Shown here piece after piece: positions 7,715-15,787 of a DNA stretch of 64,000 nucleotides; the stretch's first letter is position 1; every line of letters starts with the position of its first letter. The notes beneath the pieces were generated by a model. The model saw only the letters and a list, made by a program, of their open reading frames with translations. It was not told where the DNA came from and ran no database searches. Origin of the DNA: Parvibaculum sp035325945 (GTDB lineage Bacteria > Pseudomonadota > Alphaproteobacteria > Parvibaculales > Parvibaculaceae); NCBI RefSeq assembly GCF_035325945.1, contig NZ_DAOKYX010000010.1, positions 1-64,000 on the forward strand, in the 5' to 3' direction. Made by a program: the position numbers and the translations under genes.

Positions 7715-9568
7715 ATGGACAAGAAGTTCCGCTTCAACTTCGGCTATTTCCTCGTGGCGCTGCTTGCCATCACGGCATTCCAGATCTGGCTCGGATCGCG
7801 GCAGGTCGCGCATATCGACTACAGCGATTTCCTGAAATACGCCCATGAAAAGAAGATCAGCGAGGTCACCGTTACCGAGACGCAGATCCATGGCACCTTC
7901 GTCAAGCCGGTCGATGGCAAGGAGTCCTTCACGACGACGCGCGTGGAGCCCGGCATCGCCGATGAACTCATCAAGGAGGGCGTGAAGGTTTCGGGCGGCA
8001 CGGACCAGAACTGGATGACCGTGCTCCTCTCCTGGCTCGCGCCCATGCTGCTTTTTCTGGGCCTCTGGTTCTTCGTCTTTCGCGGCTTTGCCGAACGGCA
8101 GGGCGTCGGCGGATTGATGAGCGTCGGCAAGTCGAAGGCAAAGGTCTATGTGGAAACCAAGACAGGTGTGACCTTCGCCGATGTCGCGGGCGTCGAGGAA
8201 GCGAAGCTCGAGCTTCAGGAAGTCGTCTCCTTTCTCAAGAACAAGGAGAAATATGGCCGCCTCGGCGCCCATGTGCCGAAGGGCATCCTTCTTGTCGGGC
8301 CGCCGGGCACGGGCAAGACGCTGCTTGCCCGCGCAGTCGCCGGCGAAGCGGGCGTGCCTTTCTTTTCCATATCGGGCTCCGAATTCGTCGAGCTCTTTGT
8401 CGGTGTCGGAGCGGCGCGTGTGCGCGATCTTTTCGAGCAGGCGCAGAAGGCCGCACCCTGCATCATCTTTATCGACGAACTCGATGCGCTCGGCCGCGCG
8501 CGCTCGCCCATGGGCGGCCTTGGCGGACAGGACGAGAAGGAGCAGACGCTCAACCAGCTTCTTGCCGAGCTTGACGGGTTCGATCCGCGTGTCGGCATCG
8601 TTCTTCTCGCCGCGACCAACAGGCCGGAAATCCTCGATCCCGCGCTGATGCGCGCCGGGCGCTTCGACCGGCAGGTGGTCGTCGATCGCCCCGACCGGAA
8701 CGGGCGCGCGGCGATCCTCAAGGTGCATCTCAGAAAGGTGATCGTCGCGCCCGACATTGCGCCCGATGAGATCGCGGGCATCACGGCAGGCTTCACCGGC
8801 GCCGACATCGCCAATCTCGTCAACGAGGCGGCCATCGTGGCGACGCGGCGCGGCGGCGACAATGTGACGATGGAGGACTTTACCCGCGCCGTCGAACGCA
8901 TCGTCGCCGGATCGGAAATGAAGAGCCGGCTTCTCAAGCCTGCGGAGCGGGAACGCGTCGCCTATCATGAGATGGGACACGCGCTCGTCGCCTCCACCCT
9001 TCCGGGCACGGACCCCGTTCACAAGGTCTCGATCATTCCCCGCTCGATCGGCGCCCTCGGCTACACGCTCCAGCGCCCGACGGAAGATCGCTTCCTCATC
9101 ACCACGAGCGAACTCAAGAGCCGTATGGTCGTTCTTCTCGCCGGACGCGCAGCGGAGGATGTGACCTTCGGAGAAATCTCGACCGGCGCCGCCGACGACC
9201 TCGCCAAGGTCACCGATGTGGCGCGGCAGATCGTGACCCGTTTCGGCATGACGCAGGAGCTTGGCCAGCCCGTGCTCGAGCAGCAGCGATCGAGCTATCT
9301 CGGCGACAATGTGCTCAGCATGCGCGAGAAGGACTACTCGGAAGCGACCGCACGAGAAATCGACCTCGCCATTCGCGGTCTCATCGCGGAAGCCTATGAG
9401 CGCGCGAAGGACATCCTGCGCACGCGCAAGAACGATCTCGAATCCGGCGTTCGTCTTCTGCTTCAAAAGGAGACCATCACGCCAGAGGATTTTCCTCCGT
9501 TGAAACCGCGAGAAGCCGCGGACGCGACCGCGATCCGCGCCGCCGATGCGATGCGCGGAACGTCTTGA
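7715..9568 (+). CDS. ftsH: ATP-dependent zinc metalloprotease FtsH (accessory copy)
   Basis: A 617-residue membrane AAA+ protease. Two transmembrane segments (about 7-25 and 103-125) flank a periplasmic domain. The AAA module has Walker A GPPGTGKT near 194 and Walker B IIFIDELDA near 248, with the second region of homology ATNRPEILDPALMRAGRFDR. The zinc site is YHEMGH near 418. FtsH extracts and degrades damaged or unassembled membrane proteins. It lies between an alcohol dehydrogenase and a DUF3775 gene in a candidate FNR-controlled operon, not beside tilS/folP as housekeeping ftsH does, so it is probably a stress paralogue used under low oxygen. Confidence 0.95.
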   Translation: MDKKFRFNFGYFLVALLAITAFQIWLGSRQVAHIDYSDFLKYAHEKKISEVTVTETQIHGTFVKPVDGKESFTTTRVEPGIADELIKEGVKVSGGTDQNWMTVLLSWLAPMLLFLGLWFFVFRGFAERQGVGGLMSVGKSKAKVYVETKTGVTFADVAGVEEAKLELQEVVSFLKNKEKYGRLGAHVPKGILLVGPPGTGKTLLARAVAGEAGVPFFSISGSEFVELFVGVGAARVRDLFEQAQKAAPCIIFIDELDALGRARSPMGGLGGQDEKEQTLNQLLAELDGFDPRVGIVLLAATNRPEILDPALMRAGRFDRQVVVDRPDRNGRAAILKVHLRKVIVAPDIAPDEIAGITAGFTGADIANLVNEAAIVATRRGGDNVTMEDFTRAVERIVAGSEMKSRLLKPAERERVAYHEMGHALVASTLPGTDPVHKVSIIPRSIGALGYTLQRPTEDRFLITTSELKSRMVVLLAGRAAEDVTFGEISTGAADDLAKVTDVARQIVTRFGMTQELGQPVLEQQRSSYLGDNVLSMREKDYSEATAREIDLAIRGLIAEAYERAKDILRTRKNDLESGVRLLLQKETITPEDFPPLKPREAADATAIRAADAMRGTS

Positions 9569-9580
9569 GAGGACAGGCAC

Positions 9581-9982
9581 ATGCTCGACATCAATACGGA
9601 CAAGGTCTGCTACGTCATCGCCAAGGCGCGCATGTTTGACGTCAAGGAGGAGATCAGCGACCCGGATTCCGGCTCCAATCCGACCGATGAGGACATGCGG
9701 GACATTCTCGAGGATTTCGCCGACGATCCGACCCAACAGGAACTCATGTCTTTCATTCGCGGCCTCGACGAGGAGGAGCAGATCACTCTCGTTGCGCTCG
9801 CATGGGTCGGGCGCGGCACTTTCGACAAATCGGAATGGGCCGAGGCGCTTGAAACCGCGCGCGACGAACACAATGCGCGCACGGCCGAATATCTCCTCAG
9901 CCTGCCGCTTCTGGCGGATTATCTCCAGGAGGGGCTGGAAGCATTCGGCGAGAATTGTTCGTCATTCGACGAGGGCCACTGA
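9581..9982 (+). CDS. DUF3775 family protein
   Basis: A 133-residue acidic protein that starts 12 bases after ftsH and is the last gene of the operon. The family features are the opening LDINTDKVCYVIAKARMFDVK, a glutamate-rich middle (DEEEQITLVALAWVGRG) and a C-terminal helix ending in a lone Cys. DUF3775 genes often travel with ftsH, hpf and ppsA in low-oxygen clusters of alphaproteobacteria, but no activity is established. It has no signal peptide or membrane segment, so it is probably cytoplasmic. It could be an adaptor or substrate selector for the adjacent FtsH; that is speculation from position alone. Confidence 0.8.
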   Translation: MLDINTDKVCYVIAKARMFDVKEEISDPDSGSNPTDEDMRDILEDFADDPTQQELMSFIRGLDEEEQITLVALAWVGRGTFDKSEWAEALETARDEHNARTAEYLLSLPLLADYLQEGLEAFGENCSSFDEGH

Positions 9983-10001
9983 CGCCCCTTCCTGCGCCTC
10001 C

Positions 10002-10015
10002 TTGACCTCGATCAA
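10002..10015. promoter_or_regulatory. FNR/FixK-type box upstream of ppsA operon
   Basis: TTGACCTCGATCAA is the exact reverse complement of the box at 6136-6149. It ends 57 bases before the ppsA ATG, almost the same distance as for hpf (54). A centre at -41.5 would put transcription start near 10050, with CATAAGAAT as a loose -10 region. Confidence 0.8.
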
Positions 10016-10072
10016 TGCCGTTCCCGCCCGGATTTCGCATAAGAATCAAATCACTGGATGCAGGCGTAATCC

Positions 10073-12508
10073 ATGTCGGCAGAAACTGTGGCGGGTGAAG
10101 ACTATATCCGCTGGTTCAAGGACATTCGCGTCGGGGACGTGGCTCTCGTCGGCGGCAAGACGTCATCGCTCGGCGAGCTTTACAACGCGCTCTCGGCGGC
10201 GGGCGTGCGTGTGCCGAACGGTTTCGCGCTGACAGCCGCCGCCTATCGGGATGCGCTGAGCCAATCAGGCGCATGGGAAAAGCTGCGGCCCCTCTTCGCC
10301 ACGCTCGACATATCCGATACCGCGGCGCTTTCCGCCGCCGCGGCGAGCGCCCGGCAAATCGTCTATGAAGCGACCGGAACAAAGGCGATCCGCGAGGGCA
10401 TAGCGGCTAGCTATGCCGAACTCGAAAAGCAGTATGGCCGCAATGTCGCCGTCGCCGTCCGCAGTTCCGCAACGGCCGAGGATCTGCCGACGGCAAGCTT
10501 CGCCGGGCAGCATGAGAGCTTCCTCAACGTGCGAGGCACGGGCGCGCTTGTCGAGGCGTGCCGCCGCTGCTTCGCTTCCATCTTCACCGACCGGGCCATC
10601 GTGTACCGGCGCAATAACGGCTTCGATCACTTCAAGGTCTTCCTCTCCGTCGCCGTTATGAAAATGGTGCGCGCCGACACGGCCGCCAGCGGCGTCGTGT
10701 TCACGCTCGACACGGAATCTGGTTTCCGCGATGTCGTCTTCATCACGGGTGTTTACGGGCTTGGCGAAACGATCGTGCAAGGCCAGGTCGATCCGGACGA
10801 ACTCTATGTGCACAAGCCGACCTTCCAGCAGGGGCACCGGGCCGTGCTGCGCCATTCGCTCGGCGCCAAGCAATCGAAACTCGTTTATGCGCGCGCCAGA
10901 GGCTCCGTCACCACGCGACTGAGGACCGTGCCGCGAGCGCAGCGCGAACGCTACTGCATCCTCGACAGCGAAGCCCTCGCCCTGGCGGGTCAGGCCATCG
11001 CCATCGAGGAGCACTACTCCCGGGCCGCCGGGCATCCGATGCCCATGGATATCGAATGGGCGAAGGATGGCGATGACGGGTTCATCTACATCATCCAGTC
11101 GCGGCCGGAGACGGTCGCCTCGCAGCGCGCGACAAATATCGTCGAAGTCTATTCTCTCAGGGGCACGGGCACGGCCATGGCGACAGGCCGCGCCGTGGGT
11201 GAAAAGATCGCCACCGGCAAGGCGCGCGTTATTTCCGACCCGCGCGAACTGGCGAGCTTTCAGCCTGGCGAGGTTCTCGTCGCGCAGACGACGAGCCCCG
11301 ACTGGCAGCCCGTGATGAAGTCGGCGGCCGCCATCGTCACCGATCGCGGCGGGCGGACCTGTCACGCGGCTATCGTCGCGCGCGAGCTTGGCGTTCCCGC
11401 CGTCGTGGGCGCCGAAGGCGCGACTTCGAAGATCAAGACCGGAATGACCGTCACCGTTTCCTGCGGCGAGGGCGAGACGGGCCATATTTACGAAGGGAGC
11501 ATCCCTTTCGATGTTTCGCGCGTCAGCACCGACAATATCCGGCGGCCGCGAACGGAGATCATGGTCAATCTCGGAAATCCCGACCTCGCCTTCCGCACCG
11601 CCATGCTGCCGAATGATGGTGTGGGCCTCGCGCGGATGGAATTCATCATCAACGAATATATCGGCATCCATCCGATGGCGCTGGCCGAGCCCTCGAAAAC
11701 GTCGCTCGGGGACCGGAAGATGATCGAGCGGCTGACACGCGGCTATGAAAAACCGACCGACTTTTTCGTCGAGAAACTTTCCGAAGGCGTCGGCACCATC
11801 GCCGCGGCCTTCTATCCGAAGCCCGTCATCGTGCGCCTGTCGGACTTCAAGACGAATGAATATGCCCGTCTCATTGCGGGCGAGCCCTTCGAACCGAAAG
11901 AGGCGAACCCCATGATCGGCTTTCGCGGCGCCTCCCGATACGCGCACCCTGCCTATGAAGCTGGCTTCGCCCTCGAATGCGCGGCGCTCGCCCGCGTCCG
12001 CGGCGAAATGGGCCTCACAAATCTCCGCATCATGGTTCCCTTCTGTCGCCGCGAGGAGGAAGCGCGCAAGGTGCTCGCCGCCATGGCGGAGCACGGGCTC
12101 AGACGCGGCGAGAACGGGCTTGAGATTTTCGTCATGTGCGAGATTCCGAACAACGTCATTCGCGTCGATGCCTTCGCCGAACTTTTCGACGGATTTTCGA
12201 TCGGCTCCAACGACCTCACACAACTCACGCTCGGGGTCGATCGCGACTCCGAAATCGTCGCCTTCGATTTCGACGAGAGCGATCCGGGCATGCTGGAGAT
12301 GATGCGGCTTGCCGTGACGGGCGCGCAGCGAAACCACCGCCATGTCGGAATTTGCGGCGAGGCTCCCGCGAATGATCCGGGCATCGCGCGTTTCCTCACC
12401 GATCTCGGCATCAGCTCGATCAGCGTCAACCCCGGCAGCCTCATACGCACCATGAATATCGTCGCGGAGGCAGAGAGCGCCACTCCGGGCGTCGGGGCCG
12501 GCGGATGA
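10073..12508 (+). CDS. ppsA: phosphoenolpyruvate synthase
   Basis: An 811-residue enzyme converting pyruvate, ATP and water to PEP, AMP and phosphate. The N-terminal ATP-grasp-like domain starts with VGGKTSSLGEL and includes AVRSSATAEDLPTASFAGQ near 140. The swivelling domain carries the phospho-histidine in GGRTCHAAIVAREL (near 429). The C-terminal PEP/pyruvate domain has GSNDLTQLTLGVDRD and GICGEAP. The length fits PpsA (about 790-810) and is shorter than PPDK. The ATG at 10073 follows an FNR/FixK box. With the convergent PfkB it suggests management of the glycolysis/gluconeogenesis branch under oxygen limitation. Confidence 0.93.
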   Translation: MSAETVAGEDYIRWFKDIRVGDVALVGGKTSSLGELYNALSAAGVRVPNGFALTAAAYRDALSQSGAWEKLRPLFATLDISDTAALSAAAASARQIVYEATGTKAIREGIAASYAELEKQYGRNVAVAVRSSATAEDLPTASFAGQHESFLNVRGTGALVEACRRCFASIFTDRAIVYRRNNGFDHFKVFLSVAVMKMVRADTAASGVVFTLDTESGFRDVVFITGVYGLGETIVQGQVDPDELYVHKPTFQQGHRAVLRHSLGAKQSKLVYARARGSVTTRLRTVPRAQRERYCILDSEALALAGQAIAIEEHYSRAAGHPMPMDIEWAKDGDDGFIYIIQSRPETVASQRATNIVEVYSLRGTGTAMATGRAVGEKIATGKARVISDPRELASFQPGEVLVAQTTSPDWQPVMKSAAAIVTDRGGRTCHAAIVARELGVPAVVGAEGATSKIKTGMTVTVSCGEGETGHIYEGSIPFDVSRVSTDNIRRPRTEIMVNLGNPDLAFRTAMLPNDGVGLARMEFIINEYIGIHPMALAEPSKTSLGDRKMIERLTRGYEKPTDFFVEKLSEGVGTIAAAFYPKPVIVRLSDFKTNEYARLIAGEPFEPKEANPMIGFRGASRYAHPAYEAGFALECAALARVRGEMGLTNLRIMVPFCRREEEARKVLAAMAEHGLRRGENGLEIFVMCEIPNNVIRVDAFAELFDGFSIGSNDLTQLTLGVDRDSEIVAFDFDESDPGMLEMMRLAVTGAQRNHRHVGICGEAPANDPGIARFLTDLGISSISVNPGSLIRTMNIVAEAESATPGVGAGG

Positions 12509-12538
12509 TGCCGCGCCTCCGGCGCGCAGGAACATGAA

Positions 12539-14368
12539 ATGGCCGAGCCAGCCTCTGCAACAAGCCCCGAACTCGCCGGAGGCTCCCTCCGTTCCCGCTA
12601 CCGATTTCTGCGGCGTTTTGCGCACCTCGCTCTCGCCTATTGGACGGCGGAGGAACGCTGGAAAGCGAGCGCTCTGACCGTGGCGCTCCTGCTCCTCACG
12701 CTGATGCAGGTCGGGCTTGCGATCTGGACGAATTACTGGAACGGCGCGCTCTTCGATGCTCTGGGTGAGCGCTCCGTGCCGAAGTTCCTGACCCAGATCG
12801 GCATTTTCGCCATCATCTTTATCCTGACGATGTGCGTCACCGCCATACACCTCCAGGTCAAGCGCACGCTTCAGGTGAGCTGGCGCCAATGGCTGACCGC
12901 CCGCGTCGTGGACCGCTGGATGGCTGAAAAGCGGCACTACCACCTCATCTTCACGCCCGGCGAGCACGACAACCCGGACGGCCGCATCGCAGAGGATGTG
13001 CACATCGTGACCGAGAACGCGATCTCACTTGCGCATACGCTCGTCTATTCGATATTCATCCTTGGCAGCTTCATCGACATTCTGCTTTCCGTCGCTGGCA
13101 GCACAACCTTCAGCGTTCGGGGATCATCCTTCTATATTCCCGGCTACATGGTCCTTCTGGCCTTCCTCTATGCAGGCGTCGGCACGGGGATGGGGCTCGT
13201 GCTGGGCCAGCCACTTGTCCGCTCCACGAACGGCCTTCAGACGACGGAAGCGAATTTCCGCTTCGCTCTCGCAAGGGCGCGCGAGAACTCGGAATCGATC
13301 GGGCTCCTCGGCGGTGAGCGCATGGAAAGGCTGCGCTCGTCCCGTCTCTTTGCGGACATAAGGCGGTGGTGGTCGCGGCAAACGCTCGCCCTCACCTGGA
13401 TTCTCTTTTTCACATCCGGTTACGGCGCGCTTCTCCCCGTCTTTCCCATTCTCGTCATGGCGCCGCAATATATCGCCGGCACGATGACCCTCGGCGTTCT
13501 CATGCAATCCGCGCAGGCGTTCCAGAAGCTCACCTCCGCCCTTTCCTGGCCCATCGACAATCTCGCCGACATGGCGCGCTGGCGTGCCTCGGCGGAGCGC
13601 GTTCTCTCCCTCCATGACGATCTCCAAAAGCTCGACGAGGCGCGCGCGAAGCTCGACGAGAACCGCATCGCCGTCGGCAAGGCTGTTGGCGAAACCCTCA
13701 TCGTCCGTGATCTGCGCATAGCACGCCCGGATGGACAGGTCGTGCTGGACGGGCTCAACCTGCAGGTGCGGACGGGTGAGCGGCTTCTCATCGACGGAGA
13801 TGCAGGCGCGGCGATCGACCTTTTCAAGGTCGTGGCCGGTCTCTGGCCATGGGGCCGCGGAGAAGTTCTGCTCCCGGCCGCAAGTTCCATATTCTTCATG
13901 CCGCGAAATCCGTTCATCCCTCATGGAACGCTCGAAGAGGCGCTCAGCTACCCGGACGCGGCCGGCACTTTCAGCAGGGATGATCTTCACGACGCGCTCG
14001 AAAGCGCAGGGCTCGGCTATCTCGTAACCCGCCTCGACGAGGCCGATGCCTGGGACCGCAGCCTCACCGTGCGCGGACAGCAGAGATTGAGCTTCGCGCG
14101 GCTGTTCCTCCGTCGGCCAAGCTGGATCTTCATGCAGGAAGCGACCGATGCCTTCGACGCAAAGAGCGAGACGAAGATCATGGAAGCGGTTCTCTCCTGT
14201 CTCCCCGGCGTGACGCTCATCACCATCGGCTTTCATGCCGCGCTCGAGCCTTTTCATCAGCGCAAGCTCTGTCTCGAGAGGGCAGCCGACGGGCGCTATC
14301 TCTTCGGCGGCCCGCCCGCGCCCAAACTGCCGGAATTGTCCGAGATCGACGAAACCTATTCGGGGTGA
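12539..14368 (+). CDS. SbmA/BacA-YddA-type ABC protein with degenerate ATPase domain
   Basis: A 609-residue fused protein: an SbmA/BacA-like membrane domain with about six helices (residues about 35-320), then a C-terminal nucleotide-binding domain. The family moves peptides, cobalamin-like or very long lipids. Here the nucleotide site is broken. The P-loop, normally GxSGxGKS, reads GDAGAAID, so the lysine and serine are gone. Walker B ends in FMQEATDAFD with Gln for the metal-binding Asp, and the signature region reads VRGQQRLSFAR instead of SGGQQ. It may be a proton-driven transporter like SbmA, a structural partner or a decaying gene; the intact frame argues against recent decay. It lies 30 bases after ppsA and before two glycosidase genes. 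Confidence 0.8.
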   Translation: MAEPASATSPELAGGSLRSRYRFLRRFAHLALAYWTAEERWKASALTVALLLLTLMQVGLAIWTNYWNGALFDALGERSVPKFLTQIGIFAIIFILTMCVTAIHLQVKRTLQVSWRQWLTARVVDRWMAEKRHYHLIFTPGEHDNPDGRIAEDVHIVTENAISLAHTLVYSIFILGSFIDILLSVAGSTTFSVRGSSFYIPGYMVLLAFLYAGVGTGMGLVLGQPLVRSTNGLQTTEANFRFALARARENSESIGLLGGERMERLRSSRLFADIRRWWSRQTLALTWILFFTSGYGALLPVFPILVMAPQYIAGTMTLGVLMQSAQAFQKLTSALSWPIDNLADMARWRASAERVLSLHDDLQKLDEARAKLDENRIAVGKAVGETLIVRDLRIARPDGQVVLDGLNLQVRTGERLLIDGDAGAAIDLFKVVAGLWPWGRGEVLLPAASSIFFMPRNPFIPHGTLEEALSYPDAAGTFSRDDLHDALESAGLGYLVTRLDEADAWDRSLTVRGQQRLSFARLFLRRPSWIFMQEATDAFDAKSETKIMEAVLSCLPGVTLITIGFHAALEPFHQRKLCLERAADGRYLFGGPPAPKLPELSEIDETYSG

Positions 14369-14406
14369 ACTGATCCGCTTCGGCCGTCGCGCCGCGGGAG
14401 AATGAC

Positions 14407-15783
14407 ATGAACGACAAGATCGCAGTGCCGCAATCGGAACTTCCCGGCACCGAACTCGATACCTCCCTCCTGCCCCCGGACTTTCTCTGGGGCGTTTCGA
14501 CATCGAGCTATCAGATCGAAGGCGCGGCCCGTGAAGACGGGCGCGGTCTCAGCATCTGGGATGTCTTCTGCCATCAGAAGGGTCGCATCGCCAATGGCGA
14601 CACGGGCGACATCGCCTGCGATCACTACCACCGCTACGCTGAGGATATTGTGCTGATGCGCGAGATGGGGGTGCGCGCCTATCGCTTCTCAACCGCATGG
14701 CCGCGCCTTCTGCCGCGCGGTCGCGGCGCGGTCAATGAGCAGGGCCTCGCCTTTTATGACCGCCTCATCGACGGCTTGCTCGAAGCCCGCATCGAGCCCT
14801 GGCTCTGCCTCTACCATTGGGACCTGCCGCAGTCGCTCGACGATCTCGGCGGCTGGACGAACAGGGATATCGCCGGCTGGTTCGCGGACTATGCGGCGCT
14901 CGTCGCCCGGCGCTATGGCGACCGGGTAAAGCATTTTGCCACCTTCAACGAACCCTCGGTCTCCACGCTCTTCGGCTATGCGCTCGGCTGGAACGCGCCA
15001 GGCATCGCCGACAAAAGCTCCTATTACAAGGCGGCTCATCACCTCAACCTCGCTCACGGCGCGGCGGTCGATGCGATCCGCGACCTTCTCCCTTCCGCCC
15101 TCATCGGCGCCATTCACAACCGCCAGCCCGTCTTGCCCGAAAGCGGAAAGCCCGAAGACGCGCGCGCGGCGGAGCTGCTCGACGCGCACTGGAATCTCCT
15201 TTTTCCCGAGCCGCAGAGTTTTGCCGCCTATCCCGCCCTCATCGCGCATGAAATTGAGCCCTATCAGCAGGCGGGCGACATGGCTCGCATCTGCCGCAGA
15301 CTCGACTGGTTCGGCGTCAATCACTACTCGCCCATCTATGCGCGGGCGGACGCCTCGAGCCAGCTCGGCTTCGCCTGGGGAAAGCCGCCCACTTCCGCGC
15401 AGCAAACGGGTGTCGGATGGTCGATCCGTCCGGACGCCTTCCGCGACGTTCTGATAGCCGCGTCGCGACGTTACAGGCTCCCGATCTATGTCACGGAGAA
15501 TGGTTCGGGCGGTATCGACGCGCCCGACGCCACAGGCGCGATCGTCGACAACGCCCGCATCGACTATCTGCGCGCCTACACAAATGCGATGGGCGAGGCG
15601 ATCCGAGCCGGAGCCGACATACACGGCTATTTCGTCTGGTCGCTTCTCGACAATTTCGAATGGGGTGCGGGCTTCACAAATCGCTTCGGCCTTGTCCATG
15701 TCGATTTCAAAACGCTCAAGCGCACGCCCAAGGCCTCCGCACACTGGTACGCCAGCCTCATCCGCAAGACACGCAAGGACTGA
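14407..15783 (+). CDS. GH1 family beta-glucosidase
   Basis: A 458-residue glycoside hydrolase family 1 enzyme, the usual length. The N-terminal FLWGVSTSSYQIEGA is the family signature. The acid/base Glu lies in TFNEP near residue 182 and the nucleophile Glu in YVTENG near 363. The C-terminal WSLLDNFEWGAGFTNRFGLVHVD block is intact. There is no signal peptide, so it acts in the cytoplasm on beta-glucosides or related disaccharides. The gene belongs to the ppsA operon and precedes a GH2 gene by four bases, which suggests joint breakdown of a stored or imported glycoside. Confidence 0.93.
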   Translation: MNDKIAVPQSELPGTELDTSLLPPDFLWGVSTSSYQIEGAAREDGRGLSIWDVFCHQKGRIANGDTGDIACDHYHRYAEDIVLMREMGVRAYRFSTAWPRLLPRGRGAVNEQGLAFYDRLIDGLLEARIEPWLCLYHWDLPQSLDDLGGWTNRDIAGWFADYAALVARRYGDRVKHFATFNEPSVSTLFGYALGWNAPGIADKSSYYKAAHHLNLAHGAAVDAIRDLLPSALIGAIHNRQPVLPESGKPEDARAAELLDAHWNLLFPEPQSFAAYPALIAHEIEPYQQAGDMARICRRLDWFGVNHYSPIYARADASSQLGFAWGKPPTSAQQTGVGWSIRPDAFRDVLIAASRRYRLPIYVTENGSGGIDAPDATGAIVDNARIDYLRAYTNAMGEAIRAGADIHGYFVWSLLDNFEWGAGFTNRFGLVHVDFKTLKRTPKASAHWYASLIRKTRKD

Positions 15784-15787
15784 TCCG

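Noticed and set aside
7577..9871. A 764-codon minus-strand frame opposite ftsH
   Set aside because: Shadow of the FtsH and DUF3775 genes; no motif and no ribosome site.
10265..13003. A 912-codon open frame on the minus strand opposite ppsA and the ABC gene
   Set aside because: Antisense shadow; the plus-strand proteins have intact family motifs and the antisense translation resembles no family.
15488..15787. N-terminal extension of the GH2 gene inside the GH1 gene
   Set aside because: It would overlap the GH1 catalytic region by 100 codons; ATG 15788 follows the GH1 stop and gives the family start.
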